Assembly: GCA_934215475.1 (NCBI GenBank)
Contig: CAKPZY010000029.1
Span: 1-24,173, forward strand
Reading direction: 5' to 3'
Length of the DNA: 24,173 bases
Origin: an uncultured Ligilactobacillus sp.
GTDB taxonomy: Bacteria; Bacillota; Bacilli; Lactobacillales; Lactobacillaceae
Both the position numbers and the translations under genes were made by a program. Below the pieces are notes generated by a model, which was given only the letters and a program-made list of their open reading frames with translations, made no database searches and was not told the DNA's origin. Below, one piece after another: positions 6,800 to 15,876 of the stretch; position 1 is the first letter of the stretch, and the number at the start of each line of letters is the position of its first letter.

Positions 6800-8218
6800 A
6801 TGAATTTATTTAGGAAGAAAGATATCGGTAGATTGACCGAAAACGCTACCCCGTTAAAGCGTACTTTAAAAACGTGGGACCTCACTTTCTTGGGGATCGG
6901 CGCAATTATCGGAACTGGTATTTTTGTTTTAACAGGTAAGGGAGCTTTAACTGCCGGGCCTGCATTGTCACTTTCGTTTTTAATTGCTGCGATTTGTTGC
7001 GGTTTTGCTGGTTTATGTTACGCAGAATTTGCTTCAATGGCACCAGTTGCTGGATCAGCATATACATATTCATACATTGCTTTTGGCGAGATCATTGCAT
7101 TTATTATTGGATGGGATTTGATTTTGGAATATGCTTTAGGGGCAGCGACAGTCTCAGTTGGGTGGTCAGGTTATCTGGTCAACCTGCTTGATAGTGCCGG
7201 GGTCCATATTCCAACGGTATTAACTGCGGCCGCCGGGACAACACCAGGGGTCACATCTTACTTTAACCTGCCAGCATTTTTGATCGTGCTCCTGATCACT
7301 TGGTTGATCTCGGTTGGTATTAATCAGACAAAGCGCGTGAATGATACCATGGTTGTTATCAAGCTGTTTGTAATTGTTTTGTTTATCGTGTTTACTATCT
7401 GGTTCATCAATAAAGCCAACTGGCAGCCATTTTCACCGTTTGGCTGGTATTCACGCCACGCGGGGCAAGCCGCTGGGATCATTCCAGCTTCCTCGATCGT
7501 TTTCTTCTCCTTTATTGGCTTTGATGCAGTTTCCTCCAGTGCTGAAGAAACGGTCAATCCAAGCAAGACTTTACCACGTGGGATCTTGTACTCCTTGGTG
7601 ATCTCGACGGTCTTATACATCATCATGACTTTGATCATGACTGGTGTTGTTAAATATACTGTCTTTTCTCGCTATTTAAACGCTCCTATCTTAGCTGTCT
7701 TACATCAGACAGGGCAGACATGGCTCTCCGTGATCGTAAGTCTCGGTGCTATTTTAGGTATGACAACGGTTATCCTGGTTCAGTTATATGGTCAATCACG
7801 CATCAGTTATTCTATGTCGCGTGACGGTTTGTTTCCTAAGTTCTTCGGCGATGTTCATCCGGATTATCAGACACCATTTAAGGGTACATGGTTCTTTGGG
7901 ATCATCACTGCTATTGCCGGTGGTTTAGTCAACTTGAATATTCTATCTGAACTGGTCAATATCGGAACGCTGACCGCCTTTACACTTGTTTCTGCAGGGG
8001 TAATGTGGATGAGAAAGTCACACCCTGAGATCCATCGCGGATTTAAGGCTCCTGGAGTTCCATTTACACCAATTGTAGCGATTATCTTTTGTTTGGTTTT
8101 GATTGCCGGTTTGAACTGGGAAACATGGATCAGATTCCTTGTTTGGTTGGTCTTAGGCTTATTGCTCTATTTTGGTTATGGTAAGAAACATTCTTTGTTA
8201 AGTAATACAGAGGAGTGA
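6800..8218 (+). CDS. APC-superfamily amino acid permease (cationic amino acid transporter type)
   Basis: This is a 472-residue integral membrane protein with about 12 hydrophobic segments. The first segment contains GIGAIIGTGIFVLTG, the substrate-binding loop typical of the APC family, and FFSFIGFDAVSSSAEE marks the conserved TM6 region of the CAT/YfnA-like branch. It is expected to import amino acids by proton symport; the exact substrate is unclear. The ATG at 6800 is chosen because GAGGTGA (6788-6794) lies five bases upstream; the in-frame GTG at 6791 overlaps that site. The stop is four bases before the next start, and that gene's Shine-Dalgarno lies inside this one, so the pair is probably translationally coupled. 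Confidence 0.87.
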   Translation: MNLFRKKDIGRLTENATPLKRTLKTWDLTFLGIGAIIGTGIFVLTGKGALTAGPALSLSFLIAAICCGFAGLCYAEFASMAPVAGSAYTYSYIAFGEIIAFIIGWDLILEYALGAATVSVGWSGYLVNLLDSAGVHIPTVLTAAAGTTPGVTSYFNLPAFLIVLLITWLISVGINQTKRVNDTMVVIKLFVIVLFIVFTIWFINKANWQPFSPFGWYSRHAGQAAGIIPASSIVFFSFIGFDAVSSSAEETVNPSKTLPRGILYSLVISTVLYIIMTLIMTGVVKYTVFSRYLNAPILAVLHQTGQTWLSVIVSLGAILGMTTVILVQLYGQSRISYSMSRDGLFPKFFGDVHPDYQTPFKGTWFFGIITAIAGGLVNLNILSELVNIGTLTAFTLVSAGVMWMRKSHPEIHRGFKAPGVPFTPIVAIIFCLVLIAGLNWETWIRFLVWLVLGLLLYFGYGKKHSLLSNTEE

Positions 8219-8222
8219 TCAA

Positions 8223-8654
8223 ATGACTGTTTATCAAAGCATTATGGTTGGGATCGATGGTTCCGATAAGGCCACACGAGCTTTTGACATTGGATCTCAA
8301 TTGGCGGTGGCTCTGAAGGCCAAATTGTATCTGGTATCTGTCATTAACCGCGATGTTGGAATGGATTCCAGTTTTGGGGTCAGTGAAGACTTTTACCGGG
8401 ATATGGCAGATAAGGCCAAGGCAAATTTAGACAAGTATGCCGCTAAGGCCAAGGATTTGGGAATAGAGGTTGCCGACGAGTCGATCGTTGGGAACGCTAA
8501 AACGGTCCTGGCAAAAAGCTTTCCGCAAGAGCATCAAGTAGACCTCATTATTATGGGCAGCACCGGGTTAAATGGCCTGAGAGATATGATGGTTGGGTCT
8601 CACAGTAGTTATGTTATCCGGCGGTCTGCATGTGACGTCTTGGTTGTTAAATAA
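8223..8654 (+). CDS. Universal stress protein, UspA family, ATP-binding type
   Basis: This is a 143-residue cytoplasmic protein of the universal stress protein family. It begins with the usual beta strand and IMVGIDGSDKA loop. Near the C-terminus it has GSTGLNGLRDMMVGSHS, which fits the ATP-binding pattern G-2x-G-9x-G-S exactly, and it ends in CDVLVVK. The start is four bases after the permease stop, with GAGGAG overlapping the end of the permease gene. Fusion or pairing of Usp domains with APC transporters is common, so it may modulate or sense the state of the transporter; that is inference. Confidence 0.92.
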   Translation: MTVYQSIMVGIDGSDKATRAFDIGSQLAVALKAKLYLVSVINRDVGMDSSFGVSEDFYRDMADKAKANLDKYAAKAKDLGIEVADESIVGNAKTVLAKSFPQEHQVDLIIMGSTGLNGLRDMMVGSHSSYVIRRSACDVLVVK

Positions 8655-8674
8655 TAACGCCTAATACCATATAA

Positions 8675-8715
8675 AACAGTAAGCTCAAGTCATATAGCGG
8701 CTTGAGCTTGCTGTT
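8675..8715 (+). terminator. 15-bp hairpin after usp, probable terminator
   Basis: Bases 8675-8689 pair with 8701-8715 (AACAGTAAGCTCAAG against CTTGAGCTTGCTGTT, one U-G wobble) around an 11-base loop. The T-run (AATTTTTT) comes about 13 bases after the stem rather than directly, so termination may be partial and the next permease may be read through. Confidence 0.6.
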
Positions 8716-8777
8716 GGTCAGGAATAATTTTTTCGGGCTTCTGGTTTTATTATTTGCTGTGGAAGAAGGGACATTGA

Positions 8778-10211
8778 GTGGAGACAGAGAATAAAGGACA
8801 TCTGAATTTAGCAGAGTTGACATTTTTGATCATTGGGTCAGTTATCGGCGGTGGAATATTCAACTTAATGCATGATATGGCTAAGCCGGCTGGATTGGGC
8901 GGAGTCATTATTGGTTGGACTATCACCGTCATCGGCATGCTGACATTAGTTTTAACATTTAGAAACTTGAATTTAAAAAGACCAGACCTGGATTCTGGAA
9001 TTTACAGCTACGCTCAGGAAGGTTTTGGGCGCTTCATGGGTTTTTCCTCTGCATGGGGATATTGGGCGTTTGAATGGTTAGGAAACGTCACATATGCAAC
9101 ATTAGTTATGAGCGCAGTTGCTAATTTTTTCCCAATTTTCGATGATGGGCAAAACATCTGGTCTATCTTGGCAGCCTCGGTCATCTTATGGCTCACCTGT
9201 TATCTAATTTGGCGTGGACTGCCCTCAGCCTCTTTGGTTAATGCGGTCGTTACAATTGCCAAGCTGGTGCCGATCTTTATATTTATAGTTATTTTGATCA
9301 TATCGTTTAAACTTAATATTTTTACCGGTGACTTTTGGGCTACTCCTTCGGGCCATTTTGAATTCAGCAGCGTTTTAGGCCAGGCACGTGGTACGATGCT
9401 AGCAACGGTCTGGGTCTATGCCGGGATCGAAGGCGCAGTGGCTGTCTCTGGTCGTGCAAAAAGGCGCAGTGATGTAGGTGTTGCGACTGTGTTGGGCTTT
9501 TTAGGCGTCAGTTTGATCTACATTTTAGTGACGATCTTATCCTTTGGGGCAATGCAGCGTTCAGGCCTTTCTCATTTATCTACGCCTGCCATGGCTGATC
9601 TGCTAAGGCAGCTTGTCGGTCCGTGGGGAGCCGCGTTAGTAGACATCGGCCTAGTTATTTCAGTTTTAGGCGCCTGGCTCTCAGCAACGATCATGGCAGT
9701 CGAAGTTCCATACGAAGCAGCTAAAAAGGGGACTTTTCCCAAGTGGTTCGGCCAGGAAGATAACCGCCATGTCCCTTGGAATTCACTGTTATTGACAACG
9801 GTTTTGATTCAAATATTTGTATTCTTGTTCTTAGTTACTCCATCGGCTTATACGTTTTTTTATTCAGTAACTACCGCTGCCGTTCTGATCCCTTATGCTT
9901 TTTCGGCGTTTTATCAGTTGAAATATACCTGGAAAGAAACATCATACACGCCAAAACATAAGAGAAATATGGTTGTTGGAATTATCTCAAGTATTTACGC
10001 TCTCTGGCTATTATATGCGGCTGGAGCAAACTATTTGTTATTGATCACAGTCCTATACGCGGCTGGAATACCCGTGTACTGGTACCTGCAAAAGAAACAA
10101 AATCATGCTAAAAAAGTTTTCACCCCACTTGAGGCAATCACTGCTGCAGTCATCACCATGTTTGCACTGTACACACTGTGGCTTTTGCTGCATGGAGAAC
10201 TGTCGTTTTAA
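8778..10211 (+). CDS. APC-family basic amino acid/polyamine antiporter-like permease
   Basis: This is a 477-residue membrane protein with about 12-13 hydrophobic segments. The first segment has GSVIGGGIFNL, and TM6 has VWVYAGIEGAVAVSGRAKRRSDVG, both typical of the basic amino acid/polyamine antiporter branch that includes arginine-ornithine exchangers. No arginine deiminase or amino acid decarboxylase gene is nearby, so the substrate pair is not fixed. The GTG at 8778 is used because GAAGGG lies about seven bases upstream. A short peptidase-like reading frame follows 18 bases after the stop. Confidence 0.85.
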   Translation: METENKGHLNLAELTFLIIGSVIGGGIFNLMHDMAKPAGLGGVIIGWTITVIGMLTLVLTFRNLNLKRPDLDSGIYSYAQEGFGRFMGFSSAWGYWAFEWLGNVTYATLVMSAVANFFPIFDDGQNIWSILAASVILWLTCYLIWRGLPSASLVNAVVTIAKLVPIFIFIVILIISFKLNIFTGDFWATPSGHFEFSSVLGQARGTMLATVWVYAGIEGAVAVSGRAKRRSDVGVATVLGFLGVSLIYILVTILSFGAMQRSGLSHLSTPAMADLLRQLVGPWGAALVDIGLVISVLGAWLSATIMAVEVPYEAAKKGTFPKWFGQEDNRHVPWNSLLLTTVLIQIFVFLFLVTPSAYTFFYSVTTAAVLIPYAFSAFYQLKYTWKETSYTPKHKRNMVVGIISSIYALWLLYAAGANYLLLITVLYAAGIPVYWYLQKKQNHAKKVFTPLEAITAAVITMFALYTLWLLLHGELSF

Positions 10212-10229
10212 CGGGGAGTTAAATTTTTT

Positions 10230-10292
10230 ATGCAGGATCGTCTCGTAGACGAATTCTTGAACTTGGCAAAAAAAGAATCAACCTGCACTTAA
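10230..10292 (+). pseudogene. 20-codon remnant resembling the N-terminus of an M20-type peptidase
   Basis: A frame starting ATG at 10230, after a GGGGAG about 11 bases upstream, encodes MQDRLVDEFLNLAKKESTCT and stops with TAA. The first 16 residues resemble the opening helix of M20-family tripeptidases/aminoacylases (pattern RLVDEFLxLxKIDS). What follows is not peptidase-like and leads into a terminator at 10303. It may be a truncated gene that once formed an operon with the permease, or a short leader-type ORF. The similarity is judged by eye over a short stretch. Confidence 0.35.
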
Positions 10293-10302
10293 ATTTAAAA
10301 TA

Positions 10303-10341
10303 GGCCATGACAAGCGAGAACCTTGTTATGGTCCTTTTTTT
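10303..10341 (+). terminator. Rho-independent terminator of the permease unit
   Basis: GGCCATGACAAG (10303-10314) pairs with CTTGTTATGGTC (10322-10333), including two wobble pairs, around a 7-base loop. A run of seven T follows at 10335-10341. Confidence 0.85.
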
Positions 10342-10447
10342 AAATAAGAGTTTAAATCTTCTAGAAAGTTAGCGGAAATCAATGTTCGGCTTTTGCCCGG
10401 CTTTAAAGAAGTTGGTAAATTAATAATTGCTAATTGTGTTTTTTTGA

Positions 10448-10475
10448 TTGCTTTTTCAGTTACATTGTCTATAAT
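10448..10475 (+). promoter_or_regulatory. Promoter of the peptide-binding protein gene
   Basis: TTGCTT (10448-10453) and a perfect TATAAT (10470-10475) are 16 bases apart, 42 bases upstream of the start codon. Confidence 0.55.
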
Positions 10476-10517
10476 TAATCTAATATTACAAATACATTAG
10501 AACATAAGGAGAAAGCT

Positions 10518-12140
10518 ATGAAATTGAAGAAAAAATTATTTACACTTGGGGGTATCATGTTAGCTCCGTTGTTACTGTTAAGTGCGTGTGGTTCAAAAAC
10601 GACCGATAAGCAGGTTTTAAATTGGGATGAATCTTCTGAATTACCTACAATGGATCTTTCTAAAGCTACTGACACTATCAGTTTTGATATGCTTAATAAC
10701 AGTATGGAAGGGCTATACCGACTGGGTAAGAATTCCAAAGTTGAACCAGGAATTGCCAAAGCCACCAAAATATCAAAAAATGGTTTGGTTTATACATTTA
10801 CGTTACGTGATACTGACAAATGGAGCGACGGAAAGAAAGTTACTCCTAAAGATTTCGTTTATTCGTGGCGCAGGACTGTTGACCCTAAGACGGCTTCCCA
10901 GTATTCTTATTTGTTTGACGGCATCAAAAATGCCAATGAAATTGTTAATGGGAAAAAGCCAGCCAGTTCTCTCGGAATCAAGGCAACAGGCAAAAATAAA
11001 TTAACGGTTACCTTGACCAAGAAAATTCCTTACTTTAACCTGTTGATGGGTTTTCCGTCTTTCTTCCCACAACAAAAAGCTACCGTTGATAAATATGGCT
11101 CTAAATATGGGACTTCGTCAAAATACATGACTTATAATGGTCCGTTTAAAATGGGTGGTTGGACAGGTTCTAATTTGAAATGGAAGATGACTAAAAACTC
11201 AAATTATTGGGATAAGAAAAAGGTTAAACTTAATCAAATCAACTTCCAAGTCAATAAAAGTACTACGACATCATATAATCTTTACCAGTCTCATAAGCTG
11301 GACCAAACAGGCTTAAGTGCTGAGCAGGCTAAGAACTTAGCGGGTAAGACAGGTTATAGAGTATTACCCCAAGCTTTAACGGCCTACTTAGAATTCAACC
11401 AGACCAAGAAGGAATTTCAAAATAAAAAGATCCGGCAGGCATTATCTTATGCTATTGACCGGGAGAAATTGGTTAAGAAAATTGTTGGAAATGGCGCTGA
11501 AGTTTCCAAGGGCGTCGTATCATCCAACCTGGCCGAATATAAGGGAAAGGATTTTGCTGACCAAGCAGCAACCACTGCCGGAGTGACCTATAATAAAGCG
11601 AAGGCTAAAAAGTTGTTTGACCAAGGGTTAGCGGAAATCGGCGAGTCAAAACTTAGTTTCACGTTATTGAGTAGTGATACGGACGAATCGAAGGACCTGA
11701 GCGGTTATATTCAAAGTCAGCTGGAGCAGAACCTAGGCTCATCTAAGATCAATGTTTCTGTTCAAACCGTGCCATTTAAAACGCGTTTGAGCAGGGAGAC
11801 AGATGGTAATTTCGATGTAGTCATGTCCAACTGGATCGCTGACTATTCTGATCCGATCACATTTTTAGCACTGTTCACTTCGGAAAACACATATAACGAT
11901 GGTAATTGGAAAAATCCCGAATATGATAAGCTGATCGATGCTTCCCAAAACGGTGACGCGGGCAATAAAACTAAACGGTGGAATGACATGATAAAGGCTT
12001 CTAAAATCTTAAGTGAAGATCAAGGGATCGCCCCGATCTATCAGAGCAATGATCCAGTCATGATCTCACCGAAAGTTAAGGGCCTGATCCACAATTCTAC
12101 CGGCGGTTATAACTTTAAGGAAACTCACTTATCAGAATAA
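10518..12140 (+). CDS. Oligopeptide-binding lipoprotein, OppA type (orphan)
   Basis: This 540-residue extracellular solute-binding protein of family 5 captures peptides for an ABC importer. The N-terminus is a lipoprotein signal: KLKKK, a hydrophobic stretch, and the lipobox LSAC with Cys24 as the lipidation site. Family features include the EGLYRLGKNSKVEPGIA region near residue 65, WSDGKKVTPKDFVYSW, YNGPFKMGGW and IRQALSYAIDREKLV. AAGGAG precedes the ATG at normal spacing. No oppBCDF genes are adjacent, so it must serve a permease encoded elsewhere or act in pheromone or peptide sensing. Length and composition are normal for Lactobacillaceae OppA paralogs. Confidence 0.92.
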   Translation: MKLKKKLFTLGGIMLAPLLLLSACGSKTTDKQVLNWDESSELPTMDLSKATDTISFDMLNNSMEGLYRLGKNSKVEPGIAKATKISKNGLVYTFTLRDTDKWSDGKKVTPKDFVYSWRRTVDPKTASQYSYLFDGIKNANEIVNGKKPASSLGIKATGKNKLTVTLTKKIPYFNLLMGFPSFFPQQKATVDKYGSKYGTSSKYMTYNGPFKMGGWTGSNLKWKMTKNSNYWDKKKVKLNQINFQVNKSTTTSYNLYQSHKLDQTGLSAEQAKNLAGKTGYRVLPQALTAYLEFNQTKKEFQNKKIRQALSYAIDREKLVKKIVGNGAEVSKGVVSSNLAEYKGKDFADQAATTAGVTYNKAKAKKLFDQGLAEIGESKLSFTLLSSDTDESKDLSGYIQSQLEQNLGSSKINVSVQTVPFKTRLSRETDGNFDVVMSNWIADYSDPITFLALFTSENTYNDGNWKNPEYDKLIDASQNGDAGNKTKRWNDMIKASKILSEDQGIAPIYQSNDPVMISPKVKGLIHNSTGGYNFKETHLSE

Positions 12141-12371
12141 AAATTAATAAAATAAAGCCAGAAATGTGCGCTTTTTAGGTGGCTGATAAAAGTCTGTTAC
12201 GGACGGAGTTCATACATTCCCGAGCCTATGTTTGAAGTAGTTTTTACTGATACCTTGACCCGCTTTTCAGAAGAATAAAATTTAAACAAATAAAATTTTT
12301 TAGCTAAGTGGGTGCAAATTGTTGTATAGTAAATAAAAACGCTTTAATGACATTTTAAAGGAGTGCTAAGT

Positions 12372-12710
12372 GTGAAGAATCTTGAATTAACATCTTTTTT
12401 ACGGCAGGTCTGGGCAGAAGAACAAAAGATGAAAGACTTTTGCAACGATAAAGTAGCTTATACTGAATTGCATAAGGGTTACGATATCGACTTGCAATAT
12501 CTGGACGCTATGGAAAACCTCGCTCATAGAGGTAGAATGCACACAGATCCAGAGATCGTGACGGTTGGGAATCTATTCGAGAAAGTCATGAACACTATGA
12601 TCTCCAAGCATTATACCGGACGAAATACTAAAAATTATTCTGACATTTTTGCACGTTTCGAAGAATTTTTTGGTATTTTGACTAAAAAACAAGAACAGGC
12701 GGAAAGATAG
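12372..12710 (+). CDS. Unknown 112-residue helical cytoplasmic protein
   Basis: I do not recognise a family. The sequence is rich in charged and aromatic residues, has no signal peptide or membrane segment, and looks mostly alpha-helical (for example FLRQVWAEEQKMKDFC, FARFEEFFGIL). I use the GTG at 12372 because AAAGGAG (12357-12363) is eight bases upstream; an in-frame GTG at 12363 overlaps that site. TATAGT at 12325-12330 could be its -10. The size and helical character recall bacteriocin immunity proteins, and an ABC exporter gene follows, but no bacteriocin gene is visible, so I make no functional claim. Confidence 0.6.
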   Translation: MKNLELTSFLRQVWAEEQKMKDFCNDKVAYTELHKGYDIDLQYLDAMENLAHRGRMHTDPEIVTVGNLFEKVMNTMISKHYTGRNTKNYSDIFARFEEFFGILTKKQEQAER

Positions 12711-13065
12711 AGACTTTCCCTGAAAAAATGAAAGCAAGCAAAAACCAGCTCTTAAAACGATAGCTTTATAGCGGCTGATACAATTGCGTTAAACAAAGAA
12801 AAGTCATTTGTGACAGACTTTTGCACGTCAAGATCACAAGAAAGTCTGCTCATAAATGATTTCTTTTATCTTCTGGCGAGACGAATTAACATTTACCAAT
12901 TTTTGGGGAAGCTTGTCAAAAAGTTTATAGAACGGCTCTATCTTGCCCAAAAGTATCAACACAATTACTTGCATTTGTTGATCCTTGGCTAATACTGGGA
13001 TGAATCTCCTATTATTCAAGGAACAGGTGTGAGTTACTACATAGCAAGAAACAGGTGGTAATAAG
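12711..13065. other. Intergenic region before the interrupted ABC exporter
   Basis: These 355 bases hold no convincing gene. Two overlapping 60-codon frames on opposite strands (12810-12992 plus, 12834-13019 minus) start with GTG and TTG and lack good Shine-Dalgarno sites; neither resembles a known family. AGGTGG at the right end serves the ABC gene. No clear terminator for the 112-residue gene was found. Confidence 0.5.
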
Positions 13066-14649
13066 ATGGCGATTTCTTTAAAATTTGCACCTAAGTATCA
13101 GCTAGTTTTATATACAATTTTATCTATGGTCAGTGCTTTAAGTAATATCGTTGTAGCCTATGTCACTAAAATTATATTGAATGATGCACAGAAACATCAG
13201 GGCAGTATAGGACAGATAATCATGGTGGCGGCTTTAGGGATCGTAGCCCCATTAATAATTATGCTATCTAACTTTGTTTACAATAATTTGAAATTCACCA
13301 TCATTAAAAATGTTAATGTGCATCTTAAGTCTAAAGTACTTAGCTACCTAGTTGAACATTCTAATGAATCTAAAAAGGATAGCTTAAGTTTAATGACCAA
13401 CGATTTAAAGCAGATCGAAACGTTAAAAACACTCACTGAGTTAACAATTATTTCTTATGCAATTGCTTTTTTAATAGCTTTTATCACTGGTCTGATCAAT
13501 TCTTGGTTGTTGACCATAATTTTTATGGTGACCAGCTTAGTTCCCGGCTTAATACAAAGGCCCTTCACGAAAGGAATTCAAAAAAAGTCCGGTATTTGGC
13601 AAAATAAAAATGCTGAGTATACGGAAAAAGTTTCTGATGGGCTAAACGGCGCCAACATGGCCAAATTATACGATGTACAGAAACCGGTTATGGGAAGGAT
13701 CATTGCTAGTGCTGGCCAAATGGAAGGGGCGCTTAAGTCACTTAATTATACACAAGCGGCACTAGGTGAGATTATTTTTGCAGCAGCTTAGATTTTCAGT
13801 TTTATTTTTCCCTTTTTGGTTGGGGGTATTTTAGTGTTTGAAGGGCAAATGGGGATTGGGACGTTGATTATGATCTCTCAGTTGGCCAATCAATTTCTTA
13901 ATCCGATCATAAATATTTTCCAACAATGGAATCAGATCAAGTCGACTAAACCTCTGTGGGATAAGATTGAACCAGCTTTAATGTTTGATCAAGAAAAAGA
14001 TAAACAAAGTCAGGCCAACCAATTTTCGGGATTAGAAATTATGGATGTATCATACAGTGCTAAAAATAAAGATATTCTTTCTCATCTTTCACTTTCAATT
14101 AAGCCAAACGAAAAAATCCTGTTAACGGCGCCAAGTGGGTGGGGAAAAACGACTTTATTGAAGTTAATGATCGGGCAGCTCAACCCGGATCAACGCAAGG
14201 TTTTAATTAATGAACAAGATATGTCTGGTAATTGGCAAAGCGCTCATGATTATTTTAGCCATGTGAGCCAAAAACCATTTATACTTGACGATACTTTAAA
14301 ATTTAACATCACTTTAGGACGCAAGATCGCCAAGGGGAAATTAAAAAAAGTCATTGAAGATGCTGGTTTAACTGAACTAGTTGAGGAACGAGGACTTGAT
14401 TATAACGTCGGGAAAAATGGTGATAACTTGTCTGGTGGTCAGATTCAAAGGGTTGAGATCGCTAGAGCATTACTTTCTGAAAGGCCAATTTTGCTGGCTG
14501 ATGAGGCTACCAGCGCCCTAGATGAGACATTGTCTTTGTCAATTCATAACATCTTACTTAAAAATCCGGCAATTACAGTCATTGAAGTTGCTCATAAAAT
14601 TTCTGAGCAGGAGAGAACAATGTTTGATCGAACTGTGAATCTGGGATAA
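13066..14649 (+). pseudogene. ABC exporter (membrane plus ATPase domains) interrupted by an in-frame TAG
   Basis: One continuous frame of 528 codons encodes a half-size ABC exporter, but codon 242 (13789-13791) is TAG. The upstream part (241 residues) has about four to five membrane helices. After the stop the same frame continues with a further membrane helix region (FSFIFPFLVGGILVF) and a full ATPase domain: Walker A APSGWGKTT (Lys361), signature LSGGQ at 455-459, Walker B LLADE (Asp479, Glu480) and an H-loop His510. AGGTGG precedes the ATG. The first Walker A glycine is alanine. A Tyr or Trp codon changed to TAG is the simplest explanation. The ATPase half might be made separately from a TTG or GTG near 13816-13831, but I see no Shine-Dalgarno site that makes this compelling. 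The cargo is unknown. Confidence 0.85.
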
Positions 14650-14715
14650 ATATATTTTCTACTTCAAGTTATTCTTTAGTAATGATATATACGTCAGGCA
14701 AAGAACCAATAATTA

Positions 14716-14752
14716 AAAAGATCACCGCACAAGATATGCCGTGATCTTTTTG
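14716..14752. terminator. Bidirectional terminator between convergent genes
   Basis: AAAAAGATCAC (14716-14726) and GTGATCTTTTT (14742-14752) form a perfect 11-base-pair stem around a 15-base loop. The terminal A/T runs let it work in both directions, ending the ABC gene (plus) and the binding-protein gene (minus). Confidence 0.88.
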
Positions 14753-14789
14753 TGACTAATCGTATTTGCAAAAAAATTAACTCAAGGGA

Positions 14790-15707
14790 TCATTCGAAGT
14801 AATGATGCTGTTTCACGAATTTTTCTGCCACGATCTCTGGTTCTTCCAGGTTGTTTTCGACTGAGTAATTTAAAGTTTGGATTGTTGTCAAACTTATTTT
14901 GCCATTTAACTTAGCCAAAACATGACGTAATTTGGGATATTTTTTTAGGGCCGAATCATTCGCAACTACGCTGCAATCGTAAGGAGGGAAAAACTTCTTA
15001 TCATCTCTCAGAGTTTTTAGGCGGTAGCCTGCGATCCGCCCATCAGTGGAATATCCCAGGACGGCATTTACTTTTTTGTTGGCTACTGCTTGATAAAAAA
15101 GTCCATTTTGCATGATACGCACGCGTCCAAATGAAAAGCCGTACAGTTTGGTAAATGCGCCATAACCGTCGCCCTTGCGAATTTTCCAAACATCATCAAT
15201 ACCAACATCCATTTTTTTAGCCAGTGGTTTCAAGTCGCTCACTTTTTCAAGATGGTGCTTCTTAGCATATTGTGGAGCGACGATCCACGTATAAGTATTG
15301 GCAAACCCATAGGATGGGAAGTAAGTCATATGGTAATGAGCTTTAAAATAATCATACACATACTGGTCTATTTTACGTGAACTTTTACTGCGATCGTAAT
15401 CTTTACCCATAACAGTTGCTAGGTCTGTGCCAGTATAACGAACTGAACTGAGGTCGGCATCTCCATTATGTATAGCCGAAAAAGTCATATTTCCCGAGCC
15501 AAGATTGTCAATGATGGTGACTCTATAATTTGTGTCATGTTCAATTAGATCTTTGATAACTTGTGCCATAACTTCACCTTCTGTGGTAGATTGAGCCGCA
15601 ATTCTGATAGTATTTTCAGAATTGCTCTGCAAACCGGGGAAACCGCAGCTGCTTGTTAAGGCACAAATGAATAAGATACTGAACAATAGCAGCATTTTAT
15701 TCTTCAA
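14790..15707 (-). CDS. OpuC/ProX-type osmoprotectant-binding lipoprotein (orphan)
   Basis: This 305-residue extracellular binding protein of the glycine betaine/carnitine/choline family has TIRIAAQSTTEGEVMAQ at the start of the mature domain. It also has a GDADLSSVRYTGTDL segment like the YPEYTGTAL motif of OpuCC, the GFANTYTWIV stretch, and a late YDCSVVANDSALKKYPKLR. The N-terminus is a hydrophobic signal ending in LTSSC, with Cys21 as the likely lipid anchor. I use the TTG at 15707 because CGGAG sits eight bases upstream; an in-frame extension of 14 residues to 15749 has no such support. The usual opuCA/CB/CD partners are absent, so it may feed a transporter elsewhere. Confidence 0.85.
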   Translation of the reverse strand: MKNKMLLLFSILFICALTSSCGFPGLQSNSENTIRIAAQSTTEGEVMAQVIKDLIEHDTNYRVTIIDNLGSGNMTFSAIHNGDADLSSVRYTGTDLATVMGKDYDRSKSSRKIDQYVYDYFKAHYHMTYFPSYGFANTYTWIVAPQYAKKHHLEKVSDLKPLAKKMDVGIDDVWKIRKGDGYGAFTKLYGFSFGRVRIMQNGLFYQAVANKKVNAVLGYSTDGRIAGYRLKTLRDDKKFFPPYDCSVVANDSALKKYPKLRHVLAKLNGKISLTTIQTLNYSVENNLEEPEIVAEKFVKQHHYFE

Positions 15708-15876
15708 AATATCATCTCCGTCCATTTTAATAATGGCTCTTCTGAACAAAGTGTAACACTGGTATGCCTTGAAGGCTCCAGGGATGATTGTGCGTTAATA
15801 AGTTTCGCCGCCTTTTGATGAAAATACCAAAAAGATAATTGCTATTCTAAAAGGGGCTGAATAGATAAGCAGTTCA

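Noticed and set aside
10239..10256. Short TCGTCT-CGT-AGACGA hairpin
   Set aside because: It falls inside the 20-codon peptidase-like frame and has no T-tract, so it has no independent support as an element.
12333..12347. cre-like TAAAAACGCTTTAA before the 112-residue gene
   Set aside because: Two mismatches at fixed consensus positions, including the left TG; too weak to call.
12810..13019. Two overlapping 60-codon frames on opposite strands
   Set aside because: They start with GTG and TTG, lack good ribosome sites and resemble no family; at most one could be real and neither is supported.
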